Assembly (NCBI GenBank): GCA_023398165.1
Contig: JAEWSQ010000030.1
Location: 54,442-118,441, forward strand
DNA from: Spirochaetota bacterium
Lineage (GTDB): Bacteria > Spirochaetota > Spirochaetia > Treponematales > Treponemataceae
Length of the DNA stretch: 64,000 nt
Reading direction: 5' to 3'
Below are positions 51,743 to 61,698 of the stretch, piece after piece. Under the pieces are notes generated by a model that saw nothing but the letters and a program-made list of their open reading frames with translations, ran no database searches and was not told the origin of the DNA. A program made the translations under genes and the position numbers. Within the stretch, counting starts at the first letter, position 1, and each line of letters starts with the position of its first letter.

Positions 51743-52922
51743 TCACACATCTCCGGAAGTATTTCCATAAATAACAACAGCTTTAGAATGTGTCATTATT
51801 ATACGGCTCTTTTCAGGTGCTATTACCGGTTTATTGCTTTCCATCCCTTTAACCTTCTTCAGATTATCGACAATCTTTTTCATGTCCGGGTTTTTCTGCG
51901 CCTCTGAAAGCGCCTCTTTTTTCCTATGCATAAAATTTCCTGTATTTTCAAGAAGACCGATGAGAAGGGGGTTACCGTTAAACGACACGGCAAGATCATA
52001 ATAGGTTTTTCCAATATACTCTTTGGGTATATCTATAATTTCCAAACCCCTTCCGTCAGAACCGTTTATAAGCTCGCGAAGGACATGACTTACCCCTGTC
52101 CCGTTTGAAGCCGATACCAGAAGATTTCTCTCGTACACGTTGGTTAAGATAATTTCATCGCAGTGTGCTAATGATAAATGTTTTTCAAATTTACTATCCA
52201 AAAGCTCCACCGCGATGTAAAGAGACGGGTTAAGGTTTTCAATAGTAAGAACCGCGAGAACCGTTCTTGAGTCTATTTCCAGATCAGAAAACGGCTCTGA
52301 ACGGTCAGATAGAATTAAAACCCTGTCCGCGGTTTTAATATTAATTCTAAGCAGTGTACTTTCATCAGAAAAATCCCCGTACACATAATGTATTCCCTGG
52401 AAAACTGGATTTGTTTTTAGAACCTCCATTTTTTCCACCGGAGCCGTATTTACCACTATGAATGAGCCTGATTCTATTTCAGGATTAGCCTTGATTATAC
52501 CTTCCAGAATCTGCTAAAAATCAGGCTTCCATCCGCAAATAATGAAATGATTTTTAATGGTTTTCAACTTTATAAGCCCCCTGTCGAGTTTCATCTGCCG
52601 GTCAAACAGCAGCGAAGCAATCTTTCCGCTTAAAGCCCCGAACACAGCCACACCGAAAAGAAGAAGAAAAATTCCTGCTATTCTCCCTTCCACTGATTCA
52701 GGAGCAATATCGCCGTACCCTACAGTAGTTATGGTTACAAGAGTATACCAGAAAGAATTAAAAAAATGTATTTATTTCTGAATTTGTTTCCTGTTCAGCA
52801 AAGAAAATAATCACCATCAGAATAATAAGAATCACTGTGCTTATGAGACATAATACAATAAAAGGTTCTCTTAGAAATCTGAAAAACGAACGCTTGAATT
52901 TAGTAAATTTCTTAGACGGCAT
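51743..52922 (-). pseudogene. Broken potassium channel gene (Kch-like: ion_trans_2 plus RCK/TrkA-N)
   Basis: Starting at ATG 52922 (AGGA upstream), the frame encodes a cytoplasmic N-terminus and a first membrane helix. It meets a stop (TAA, 52760-52758) just inside a run of seven T (plus A-run 52760-52766). If one T is removed, the next frame reads NSFWYTLVTITTVGYGD, the K+ selectivity filter and pore helix, then the second helix and the RCK entry (HFIICGWKPDF). An in-frame TAG (plus 52514-52516) interrupts it before the RCK domain continues (QILEGIIKAN) to the TGA at 51743. One frameshift plus one nonsense codon make a pseudogene likely; a sequencing error in the homopolymer could explain only the first. 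Confidence 0.82.
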
Positions 52923-52957
52923 AGGTATAATCCTACTGTATAAATACTGAAATGTCT

Positions 52958-53971
52958 CTACTTTTTTTCAGAAATTATACAGGTAAGCGGCAGATGATCC
53001 GAGTACCCCTGTCCGTTCCAAACAGTGTAGCGAACCGGTATTTTCTTTTCATCCACATGAGAGCCGTCAGTAATTCTTGTAAAGGATCGTACCGATACAG
53101 CAGAGCCTGCAAAAAAGTGATCAATCTTTTCCCACGCCCCCTTATAATAATATGATCCGTCCGGATTTTCATTCATTAACGACAGCCATGGTGAAAAAAC
53201 GTTTACCCCTGTGCCCGGAATGCTGCTGAGAAAAAGAGGAGAAGAGAGAATAACATTTTCACCGCTGCAGTTAAATTCCTTAATATCTTTATTGCAGTCT
53301 CCGCAAAAAATAAACAGACCGTGACCGAGCTGTGCAATTCTTGTACAAAGAATCTCCTCCTGGGCTTTTCTTATAACGGCACTTTCCGCACCGTCTCCTG
53401 ACTTGGATTTCCAATGGCCTGCATAAACAACCAGAGGAGAAGTAAACCCGCAGTGTATTGAAACTTCAAACAGAGGTCTTGTATCGCACATTGAAGATGA
53501 ATTTAGGCGGATATCGATTTGATGGGCTGTGCATGAAAGAATAGGATAACGCGACAGTACTGCACAGCCGAGAACTCCGTCTCGTGAAGGGACAAATACA
53601 GCATAGGAAAATGAGCGGGTAAAACCGGACAGCGGTTTTAAGTAATTATAAATATCGACAATAACGGATGAGTTCTCTATTTCCTGGAAAACAAAAATAT
53701 CTGAATCAATGGATTCGATAATCGAACAAAGACGGTTAAGCCTTGCAGTATATTTTTCCTCCGACCACGATGACTTGCTTCCTTTAAACTCGTCATACTC
53801 GGTGCCCAATGTTTTTGCATCGAAAAAAGTCTGAAGATTATACGTTGTTATAGATACTTCGCTGCTTGCGGGTGCGGAAGGAAAAATATTTTGTGTACAG
53901 GAACACAGCAAGGACAGCAGGAGTACAAAAAACACAAACGGTACATTACAGTATTTTTTTCCCTGGTGCAT
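52958..53971 (-). CDS. Lipoprotein of the endonuclease/exonuclease/phosphatase (EEP) family
   Basis: 337 residues. The signal peptide ends in a lipobox LLCSC near residue 25. The mature domain has the EEP core: TYNLQTFF, FVFQEIENS with the metal-binding Glu, AGHWKSKSG, CGDCNKD with the Asp-x-Asn, and the final YSDHLPL with the Asp-His pair. The family includes DNase I-like nucleases and sphingomyelinases; the substrate is not obvious. Surface exposure fits a nutrient-acquiring nuclease. Start at 53971 with GAGG eight bases upstream. The gap of 35 bases to the channel pseudogene suggests a shared transcript. Confidence 0.85.
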   Translation of the reverse strand: MHQGKKYCNVPFVFFVLLLSLLCSCTQNIFPSAPASSEVSITTYNLQTFFDAKTLGTEYDEFKGSKSSWSEEKYTARLNRLCSIIESIDSDIFVFQEIENSSVIVDIYNYLKPLSGFTRSFSYAVFVPSRDGVLGCAVLSRYPILSCTAHQIDIRLNSSSMCDTRPLFEVSIHCGFTSPLVVYAGHWKSKSGDGAESAVIRKAQEEILCTRIAQLGHGLFIFCGDCNKDIKEFNCSGENVILSSPLFLSSIPGTGVNVFSPWLSLMNENPDGSYYYKGAWEKIDHFFAGSAVSVRSFTRITDGSHVDEKKIPVRYTVWNGQGYSDHLPLTCIISEKK

Positions 53972-54056
53972 AAAAAAACCTCCGTCAATCAAAAGCATGT
54001 AATTCTGCTTTCTTTATAGACGAAGGTTCATACTTTACTTCCCTTAAGAAGTAAAA

Positions 54057-55166
54057 TTATACATTAAATTTAAAGAAGACAACGTCGCCGTCCTGCATAA
54101 TATACTCTTTACCCTCGATGCGGTACTTTCCTGCAGCCTTTATTTCAGATTCAGATCCGTATGTCACCAGATCGTTAAAGGCGTACACTTCTGCTTTTAT
54201 AAATCCTTTTTCAAAATCGGTGTGAATAACACCTGCGGCTTTTGGAGCTGTGTCCCCGCTGTGTATTGTCCAGGCGCGGCATTCATCCTCTCCGGCTGTG
54301 AAGAAGGTGCGTAATCCCATGAGATGGTAAGCGGCGCGCGCAAGCACAGAAAGGCCTGATTCCTTTAACCCGAGCTCTGAAAGGAATTCAAGTTTTTCCT
54401 CTTCACTTTCCATATCTGCAAGTTCGGCTTCAAATTTACCGCATATAACGACGACATCGGCTTTTTCAGCCTCAGCAATTTTTTTTACGGTTTCAATATG
54501 TTTATTGCCGTTCCTAATGCCGTCCTCATCGACATTGCACACATACATCTGCGGCTTCATAGTGATAAGGTGACAGTCGTAAACCGCCTCTTTTTCATCG
54601 TCAGAGAGTACTGCTTTTCTTGCACTCTCTCCGTTTTCCAAAAGCGGTTTTATTTTTTCCAATGCTCCTAATACCACGGCGGCCTTTTTCTGCTCATCTT
54701 TACCCATGACGCGGCTGGATCTCTGGGCTTTGTCGATGCGCTTAACAACCGTGTCGAGATCTGCAAAAGCAAGTTCCATGTTGATAGTAAGAATGTCGTC
54801 GGCAGGATCAATTTTATTGTTAACATGAATAATATCAGTATTTTCGAAACAGCGTACAACCTGAGCTATAACACCCACCTCGCGTATATGGCCTAAAAAC
54901 TGATTGCCCAATCCCTCTCCCTTTGAAGCGCCCTTAACGAGACCTGCAATATCTACAAACTCGACGGCGGCGGGAATTGTTTTTTTGGGCTGGAATTTTT
55001 TAGTTAAAAAGTCGAGCCGTGAATCGGGAACATTAACGATTCCGATATTCGGATTAATTGTGCAAAACGGATAATTAGCCGCTTCCGCAGGAGCAGAAGT
55101 AAGAGCCGAAAAAATAGTGGATTTTCCAACGTTTGGTAAACCAACGATACCGCAATTTATTGCCAT
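54057..55166 (-). CDS. ychF: Ribosome-binding ATPase YchF (OLA1 type)
   Basis: 369 residues. P-loop GLPNVGKST at 8-16, switch region DIAGLVKGASKGEGLGNQF, and the C-terminal TGS domain (AAGVIHTDFEKGFIKAEVYA) are diagnostic for YchF. The family prefers ATP over GTP and associates with ribosomes and the stress response. AAGGA lies eight bases upstream of the ATG. The gene is probably monocistronic: the next upstream gene is the lipoprotein hydrolase 108 bases away, with TATAGT-like boxes in between. Confidence 0.96.
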   Translation of the reverse strand: MAINCGIVGLPNVGKSTIFSALTSAPAEAANYPFCTINPNIGIVNVPDSRLDFLTKKFQPKKTIPAAVEFVDIAGLVKGASKGEGLGNQFLGHIREVGVIAQVVRCFENTDIIHVNNKIDPADDILTINMELAFADLDTVVKRIDKAQRSSRVMGKDEQKKAAVVLGALEKIKPLLENGESARKAVLSDDEKEAVYDCHLITMKPQMYVCNVDEDGIRNGNKHIETVKKIAEAEKADVVVICGKFEAELADMESEEEKLEFLSELGLKESGLSVLARAAYHLMGLRTFFTAGEDECRAWTIHSGDTAPKAAGVIHTDFEKGFIKAEVYAFNDLVTYGSESEIKAAGKYRIEGKEYIMQDGDVVFFKFNV

Positions 55167-55273
55167 GCTATAGTCCTTGTCTGTGTTTTTGCCGGTATAA
55201 ACCGGAATATTAACTATACTGCAAATATCAATTTATATAAAGGGGATAAAACAGAGTGCAGACTGAGGAAATA

Positions 55274-56272
55274 TCAGTATGACTTAAGAAGTGGTATGAG
55301 ACGCAGAATAATAGAACTTGTATCGGTTTCGATGATGCAGTGACTTGAGCCTTTAATGGGAATATACTCCGCATTTTTAAGAGTTTTTGCCAGGACTTTC
55401 CCCTTGTTTGGTACAATCTTATCATACTTTGACCAAAACATGAGGACAGGCACCGTAAGCTTTTCAAGAGGGAGCGGATACGGATCCACAGAAGAAGTAA
55501 GCCACTCGACCGATGCATCTTTAGCTCCCTCCCTCGTAAACGGCGTCCAGTTGCGGTTGAACTCTTCATCTGTCACCGGCCGGCCGTACACTGTTTTCAT
55601 TACATAATTAACCGCGAAAAACTGTTCCAAAAGCCGGCGCGATTCGCGTTTTGCAAACGAGCGCCAGGGTTCATACTTGTAAATGCCCGGAATTGTGGAA
55701 ACCCCATAGAGCGCCGGTGCAAACAATAGCAGCTGTGATACCCTGAAAGGACGTTCTATTGCCATGGCTGCGGCGATTCTCCCGCCATGCGAATGACCGC
55801 CTAAAATAAGGTTTCCCTCATACGACGGATACAGGGAGTCAAAGACCTGCCACATAAGGGAGGAACGGGAATAGGTATCTTCAGGCAGCGGATCAAGTTT
55901 ATTAGAATCCGTTTGTTTTTCTCCTGAAAATCCGAAAGGAGGAAAATCGACACAGACAACATTCCAGCCGTATGAGCAAAAAACAGGAACAAGGAAACGC
56001 CAGTTTTCTGTCGAACCGGTTGCACCCGGAATGAGAAAAACAAGCCCTTTATCTGCAGACTGCGAGGAATTATTCCACTGCCGTATATGCAGTCTTACAC
56101 CCTCAACGGAAATGAAAACCGAATTGCTAAAAGGCTGGTCAAAAGAACAAGAGCTAGAGAGCATTAACTCCCGCTCGGAAAGCTTGTTTGAGGTGCATGA
56201 CGATACTATGAAAATAAGTAATACAAAATAACTAATACAGAGTAAAGAACGCGTTCTCTCCGGGCTGTTCAT
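55274..56272 (-). CDS. Alpha/beta hydrolase lipoprotein
   Basis: 332 residues: signal peptide with lipobox IVSSC (C26), then an alpha/beta hydrolase fold. The nucleophile elbow GGHSHGG places S161 as catalytic, the oxyanion segment IPGATGS precedes it, and FWSKYDKIVP and GSSHCI supply the likely Asp and His of the triad. Substrates of such surface hydrolases vary (esters, lipids), so none is assigned. AGGA stands eight bases before the ATG. Confidence 0.85.
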   Translation of the reverse strand: MNSPERTRSLLCISYFVLLIFIVSSCTSNKLSERELMLSSSCSFDQPFSNSVFISVEGVRLHIRQWNNSSQSADKGLVFLIPGATGSTENWRFLVPVFCSYGWNVVCVDFPPFGFSGEKQTDSNKLDPLPEDTYSRSSLMWQVFDSLYPSYEGNLILGGHSHGGRIAAAMAIERPFRVSQLLLFAPALYGVSTIPGIYKYEPWRSFAKRESRRLLEQFFAVNYVMKTVYGRPVTDEEFNRNWTPFTREGAKDASVEWLTSSVDPYPLPLEKLTVPVLMFWSKYDKIVPNKGKVLAKTLKNAEYIPIKGSSHCIIETDTSSIILRLIPLLKSY

Positions 56273-56373
56273 ATACTTTTATCCTGCTCAATAGAAAGAT
56301 ATTGAAAGTATATAGAAAATTCTGTATTGAGGGAAGAGAAAAATTCACATTTTGCAATGATACAGGATTGCCC

Positions 56374-58776
56374 TTACAGCATTAGCGCGCCTGCACCGTA
56401 GCGGTAATATACATAGTTATTCACCAGTTTAATTTCATCATCAGTTAAGGCTCTGGAAAAAAGAATTACCTCTGCAAGTTCGCCGTAAAATGTTGAAGAT
56501 TCGCTTCTTGTCTGGGTTTGTCCTATTACAAGAGACCGTATAACTGTTGTATTTGACACCTGAATAAAGCGGTTTGTTAAATAACTATGACCCGGATTTA
56601 ATGAGTACCTGTAATCGTAGGCACGGTCGCCGCCGCTGTCATTTTCACTTCTTTTTGTAAGCAGCGCAGAAGGCATTGCGTTTGTCACGGCAATATCATT
56701 ATTTCCAAGTCCCTCATGTCTGTTTCCAAGACCGTCGCCTATGGGTTTACCGTATGCACCGTATGTTGTCACTGTGGAGTTATCGGGGACTGTCCATCCT
56801 GAACTTCTTGAGTATATGTAGCCGAGTCCTTTTTTTACCCCGTTCATGTAGCAGGAAATACTCATGGAAGTACTGAGCGGCAGCGAGGAATTGTATACAA
56901 GAATTGTATTATACACAGTATCTGAAACAGCAATATCAAGCATATCGCTGCCTTCATCGTCATAAACCCACCGTTCCTGCTGTCCTGTGGAAACAAGAGA
57001 ATACAGTCTGAATCCATAGCGGTATGTACCATAACCGTTATTGGATGCACCGGGGATTCCCCCGTAACTAGTCCCGTCTTCATCGTAATAGCGGGTATTC
57101 ATACTAAAATCGGGAAAGGAGATGCCTCCGCCGTAGCCTGCAGAAAGAATTGTCCTTGCACCTATACTTGTTGGTTTGCATACAATAACGGCAGTAACTC
57201 CAGGAGCCCCGCTTGCCAGAATTGGATCCGTACCGGCCTTATCTATAACCATGAACTGGCTTCCCTTATATTGCAAGGTCGGGAGGCTGTTAATCCCAAC
57301 AGGATTATATGCGGGAGCAAGAGAGTCTGCTGTAATTGAAGCGGTCAAACTGGATGGACTTGCGTCGGTCAAAGTACGTACCAGAGAAGTTGTGGGTATA
57401 ACATCCGCGGAACCGGTATGATCCGCTCTGAGCCATACCAGAAGACCGCTTATTTCGGACGGCTGGGTATAGCCGGATCCCGTAAGTATGACTTTTTCAG
57501 AGCCGACAGTAAGTTCAGCTTCATCCCAGTTTACCGAACCCGAGGGAGAATAGTTAACCGTTATAGTCCCGCTTTCTCCGACAGCAAGGGTATCTGCAGA
57601 TCTGCCTGTTATAGAAAAGTGTGTCGAAGGATTTATGGAAGCAGCTGAGAGGCTGACAGCAGAAGACGTTTTATTTGTAAGACTTAAGACTTTATTTCCG
57701 CTTATACCCCCGAACTCGTAAACAATATGGGATAATTTATACGGCTTTACATCATTATACAAATTCGAAAGTACAACTTTAGGAGTAGCAGAAATTATTT
57801 CGCCGGGAGCCCTATTTAAATTTGAATCAAACGATTTTAACGTAAAAACATACGCCGTACCGTTTTGTAAACCTGTAACAGTATAACTGGAAGTGGTTTT
57901 TCCTGTGGACTGCTCAAATGCAAGAGAGCCTTCTGCAGGAGAAGCTGATATTGCAACACCTGCAAAATCTTCATCGGCAGGATTCTGCCATGTCAGCACT
58001 ATTGAGGCATTGCCTGCAGCCCCTGTTAATCCGGTAATGTTTGCAGGAGGGGTAGTATCAGTTGAGAGTACAGGCGTTGCGGAAACTGTCGCCCCCCCGG
58101 CCTTATTCTGACTTAGATCCAGAGATTTAACAGAAAATGTATATGTAGTATCATTAAGTAATGCATTAGCGGTATATGATACTGCATCCTTAGTCAGGAT
58201 CACAGGAGTCGCCAAATTTCCCGAAGCAGGAGTCACAGAAACTTCCACACCGTTGAAATCGGCATCCTTAGGATTTGTCCAGGTTAGAACAACAACGGTA
58301 TTCCCGGGTACAGCCTGTAGCTCTGTTACATTTTCAGGCGGAGTAGTGTCTGGAGGGGGAACCGGAGTTGCAGAAACCGACACCCCTGTTGAAACATTTG
58401 AAGATGTGTCGCGGCTCTTAATTGTAAAGGAATATACAGTTCCGTTTACTAAACCTGTCACGGAATACTTTGTTTCCGCTGCCGTTACCGATACCGGACT
58501 GCTTAAATTTCCCTCTGCAGGAGAAGCAGAGACTTCGACCCCTTCAAAATCTGCTTCTAAAGGGTTAATCCATGAAAGAAGAACAGATCCGTCGCCTTCC
58601 TCTGCCAGAAGCCCTGTAACATTAGAAGGGGCAGTTGTATCGGATTTAGGATTAATGATTGTTTCCCACATGGCGGCATCATACTGAACATCACAGGAAG
58701 CCCAAAGAACAAGTACTGCAGTCAGTAAGATTAAACACCGTAACATTCCTGATTTATTTTTTTTCCGGTTATTCAT
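56374..58776 (-). CDS. Lipoprotein with three FN3 repeats and a LamG-like domain
   Basis: About 800 residues. A hydrophobic signal segment ends in WASC (C28), a loose lipobox. Three similar FN3 repeats of about 96 residues follow (roughly 46-335), each beginning DTTxPxNVTxL and containing the NGTxYxFTxKS strand. Then comes an Ig-like/choice-of-anchor segment (about 340-440; SGTITVNYSPSGSVNW), and a LamG-like C-terminal region (about 450-800; RADHTGSADV, ELAEVILFSRALTDDEI). Likely a surface adhesin or carbohydrate binder. GGGGG stands seven bases before the ATG 58776. It starts 11 bases after the HD-GYP pseudogene. Confidence 0.82.
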   Translation of the reverse strand: MNNRKKNKSGMLRCLILLTAVLVLWASCDVQYDAAMWETIINPKSDTTAPSNVTGLLAEEGDGSVLLSWINPLEADFEGVEVSASPAEGNLSSPVSVTAAETKYSVTGLVNGTVYSFTIKSRDTSSNVSTGVSVSATPVPPPDTTPPENVTELQAVPGNTVVVLTWTNPKDADFNGVEVSVTPASGNLATPVILTKDAVSYTANALLNDTTYTFSVKSLDLSQNKAGGATVSATPVLSTDTTPPANITGLTGAAGNASIVLTWQNPADEDFAGVAISASPAEGSLAFEQSTGKTTSSYTVTGLQNGTAYVFTLKSFDSNLNRAPGEIISATPKVVLSNLYNDVKPYKLSHIVYEFGGISGNKVLSLTNKTSSAVSLSAASINPSTHFSITGRSADTLAVGESGTITVNYSPSGSVNWDEAELTVGSEKVILTGSGYTQPSEISGLLVWLRADHTGSADVIPTTSLVRTLTDASPSSLTASITADSLAPAYNPVGINSLPTLQYKGSQFMVIDKAGTDPILASGAPGVTAVIVCKPTSIGARTILSAGYGGGISFPDFSMNTRYYDEDGTSYGGIPGASNNGYGTYRYGFRLYSLVSTGQQERWVYDDEGSDMLDIAVSDTVYNTILVYNSSLPLSTSMSISCYMNGVKKGLGYIYSRSSGWTVPDNSTVTTYGAYGKPIGDGLGNRHEGLGNNDIAVTNAMPSALLTKRSENDSGGDRAYDYRYSLNPGHSYLTNRFIQVSNTTVIRSLVIGQTQTRSESSTFYGELAEVILFSRALTDDEIKLVNNYVYYRYGAGALML

Positions 58777-58787
58777 ATGCATACCCC

Positions 58788-60304
58788 CTACACAACCGCA
58801 TCAAGAGCATCAACAATACCCTGGTCATACCAGAGTGTTTGATTCCGCAGCTCGCTGACGGCGGCATTCCTGTCTTTTATCTGTTTGTATTCTCTGCTTG
58901 AAATCAATGCAACATAACTTTCTGCAACACGCAGAACCCGGGCAATATACGGAATCCCGCCGTCTTTAAGCCCTGCCGGATACCCTGAGCCGTCGAGGTT
59001 TTCATGATGTTTCGATACTCCGTCTTTAAACAGGGTTCTATACTGTTCATCAACAAAGAAGACCATGCCTGTGCCGTTGACAGTATGCGTTTTTATTACT
59101 TCAAACTGCTCTTTATTAATATATTCAGCCCTAAGCAGTTCACTCTCAATATTTAAAAAACCGATATCATATACAAGACCCACCCCGAAGAAGAGAATGC
59201 AGTCCTGTTCGCAGTAGCCCAAATGCTGTGAAATTTTATAAACAATGTCAGCAACTCGTCTCGACGCATTCCGCCTTCCCGTGGCCTTATCAATTTCATT
59301 TCCATACTTCTGACAGGAAGCAAGCAGGTTTTTTAATGAGGCGGCATTGCCTTGAGCCGGTATGGAAGCATCAAACTAAGAAACCGCTTGAGATCCGCTG
59401 TTGGAATCACCGATCATTAAAACATCCCTTCGGGAATCCGGCAGAGAAGGAGTCTCCATGAAAGGAAGGGTGAGCATATCGTAGGAAGGGGAAGCGGTGC
59501 GCATGGATTGAAAAGCCTTGAGAGTACCCTCAAACTGCTGGTGCTGTATTTTCTGCTGCTTTACAATAAGAAGAACGAGCAGAACTACAACAGCGACAAT
59601 GATAACAATAATTATAGCAAATATAAGAAGCATTCCCCGGCTGTTTTCGTTCACACTTGTAATGGTTTCCGTATTTGTCTGATTAATCGTCTGTATAGTT
59701 TGGAATAGTTCAGCCCTGTATTTTTCTTCAGCTTCCAGACGTTTTTTCTCATATTCTTTCTGCTGTTCTTCTGAAGCCTGTACAGACTGTTCCCTCAATT
59801 TGGCCGCTTCCAACTCAAACTGCCTGCTCAGTGTTAAAATAGAGTTAAGCTGATTCTGTTGTTCTGCGGCGGTCTGCTTTTTCTTTTCTTCCTCTAAAAG
59901 TTTCTGCTGTTCAAGTGCGAGCTGTTTTTGCTCCTCTTCTGCTTTCAGTTTGGCAGCCTTTGCCGCTGCAGCAGCGCTTTTCACTTTTTCCTGCAAAGAA
60001 GAGGGGGCGGTGCTTAAATCTTTTTCAACTTTTAGAATATCATCCCATTTCTCTTTACTAATAAGATTACCGGCATGGGCAGAAACCGTTTTCCCAAGTA
60101 CGGCCTCAGTTTCGGAAGGAATTTCTGAACTGCTGTAAAATTTCAGAACAAAAAGCACATACGAGTATGCCTTCTCATAATCACCCAGAATATAGTTTTA
60201 TTAATAGAGTCCACTGCCTTGGCCACAGCTTCCTGTGAGAAAGCAGAAAAACAAAAAAGAAGAAAAATTATAAAAATACCAAGTTTTTTATTTTGAAGTA
60301 TCAT
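58788..60304 (-). pseudogene. Interrupted gene for a membrane protein with coiled coil and HD-GYP domain
   Basis: From ATG 60304 the frame gives a signal peptide (FIIFLLFCFSAFS) and about 20 further residues, then loses frame near 60188-60195. A missing base there would join it to ILGDYEKAYSYVLFVLK, a Glu/Gln/Lys coiled coil, a membrane helix (LLIFAIIIVIIVAVVVLLVL) and a Ser-rich linker. An in-frame TAG follows (plus 59376-59378). After it the same frame continues through ATGRRNASRRVADI to an HD-GYP domain ending in HHENLDGSGYP. The HD motif is YD (GLVYDIG), so phosphodiesterase activity is doubtful even in an intact form. HD-GYP proteins usually degrade cyclic di-GMP. Confidence 0.8.
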
Positions 60305-61478
60305 TAAACACAGCTCCTATTGATAAACGTGGAATTAAAGACCATTCAATACGTTTCGAAATGAACAAACAATCAAACGAAGTATTGGATTGCAGATACA
60401 AACGGACAGGAGCGCCTTCCTTTCCGAAAGAATACCTTACGAGAAGATCGGAAAAGAGTGCAAAATTTATCTGATCATTTAATACCGATACCGCATTCCA
60501 TCCCGCAAATGCACCCAAAGATAAATTCTTCACAGGCGACAAAGAATCGAGTCCGATGCCTGCAACAGGAGCACCTGCAATAGTGAAAAGAGTTTCTCCG
60601 GGAACTGAGAGAGCAAACCGCCTATAACCTGCGAAGATGCAAAAAGCTTTAGTAATTGAAGGAAAACTCAGAGCAGCCTGTGTATGTATGATCTGTTTTG
60701 CAGAAACACCTTTGATTATAACAGGAGCCGTCAGCCAGTATCCTGAAAGAGAAGCCTTAATGTAAGGATGAGAAAAAGCTGCTCCGAAATCAATGCCGAA
60801 ACCGTACTTAGTATTAAGAACATCCAAACCGGTATATTCCTGTGCGATCATGCTTTTTGAAAAATCCAGAGCGACAGCGGAGAGTCCAATAAACATAGGA
60901 AAATTATTTATTGAAATTACCTTTACAGAATCAATAAAAGCTTCCTGCTCCTCTTTCTTCTGATTTTCAAGAGCCTGCTGTTCCAGAGCAAGGCGTTCAA
61001 GTTCCGCTTTCTTCTTAAGAATGCGCTCTTCTTCTGCAAGCTTTTCAGCCTTTATACGATCTTCTTCAGCTTTCTTTTACTCTTCCTCAGCGAGTTTTTG
61101 AAGTTTTACCTGTTCGTCTCTTCTTTTAGCCTCATCAGCAGCTGCTTTCTGCCTCTTCAATTCTTCAATAGAGACATACATGTTTTGAGCCTGCTCATTA
61201 TCCAGATTTTTTAATAAAACAAGTTCCGCCAAAGCCGATGCATAGTCGTAATCGTTTGACAAAACAGCTTTTTTAGCCTCATTCAGTAATGCATTCTCCA
61301 TAACAACAGAGTCACCGGATGAAGCATCTAAGAGGAGGGTTTCTATACGATCCAAATCTTTATTCTCAACGGCCGTAGAAAACTCTGATGAAACAGACTG
61401 CGCGAATAACGGGATCATCAGACTGATAAAAAATACACTTAAAAAGTATTTTTTAAGGCAAATCTTTACTTTTGACAT
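60288..61478 (-). pseudogene. Interrupted gene for an exported coiled-coil/beta-barrel-like protein
   Basis: From ATG 61478 (GAGGG upstream) the frame encodes a signal peptide (MSKVKICLKKYFLSVFFISL...), a helical part (EFSTAVENKDLDRIETLL) and a charged coiled coil. That coil is cut by an in-frame TAA at plus 61077-61079. The same frame goes on without any other stop: KKAEEDRIKAEKLAEEERIL, then a beta-rich, Gly/aromatic C-terminal domain of about 190 residues typical of an outer-membrane barrel or barrel-like fold. One point mutation is enough to explain it. The 3' end overlaps the start of the HD-GYP gene by 17 bases, so the two were an operon. Confidence 0.78.
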
Positions 61479-61630
61479 ATAAAACCCTCTATATAAAGAT
61501 GAAAACATTTCTTTCCTGTATATATCGGCAACTATACGTCATAATAACACTAAAAAATAACGCATGCAATGTTTGTTTCTACTGCCATCACATATTCAGG
61601 AACAAATCTTTCTTACTTTAAAAAAGCTGT

Positions 61631-61658
61631 TTGACATTGTACAATACTGCACTATAGT
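61631..61658 (+). promoter_or_regulatory. Sigma70-type promoter of the small lipoprotein gene
   Basis: Perfect TTGACA (61631-61636), 16-base spacer, TATAGT (61653-61658). Predicted start near 61665, leader of about 34 bases. Confidence 0.6.
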
Positions 61659-61698
61659 ATACGTAGGTACAAAAGAAACGTACTATAAGGAGAACATA

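Noticed and set aside
52557..52781. Plus-strand frame over the K+ channel region
   Set aside because: Antisense of the pore region; the minus strand shows the selectivity filter TVGYGD.
51743..61478. Stop-codon reassignment or programmed read-through as explanation of the interrupted genes
   Set aside because: Both TAG and TAA are involved and two of the three genes also have frameshifts; the other genes in the window use both codons as normal stops.
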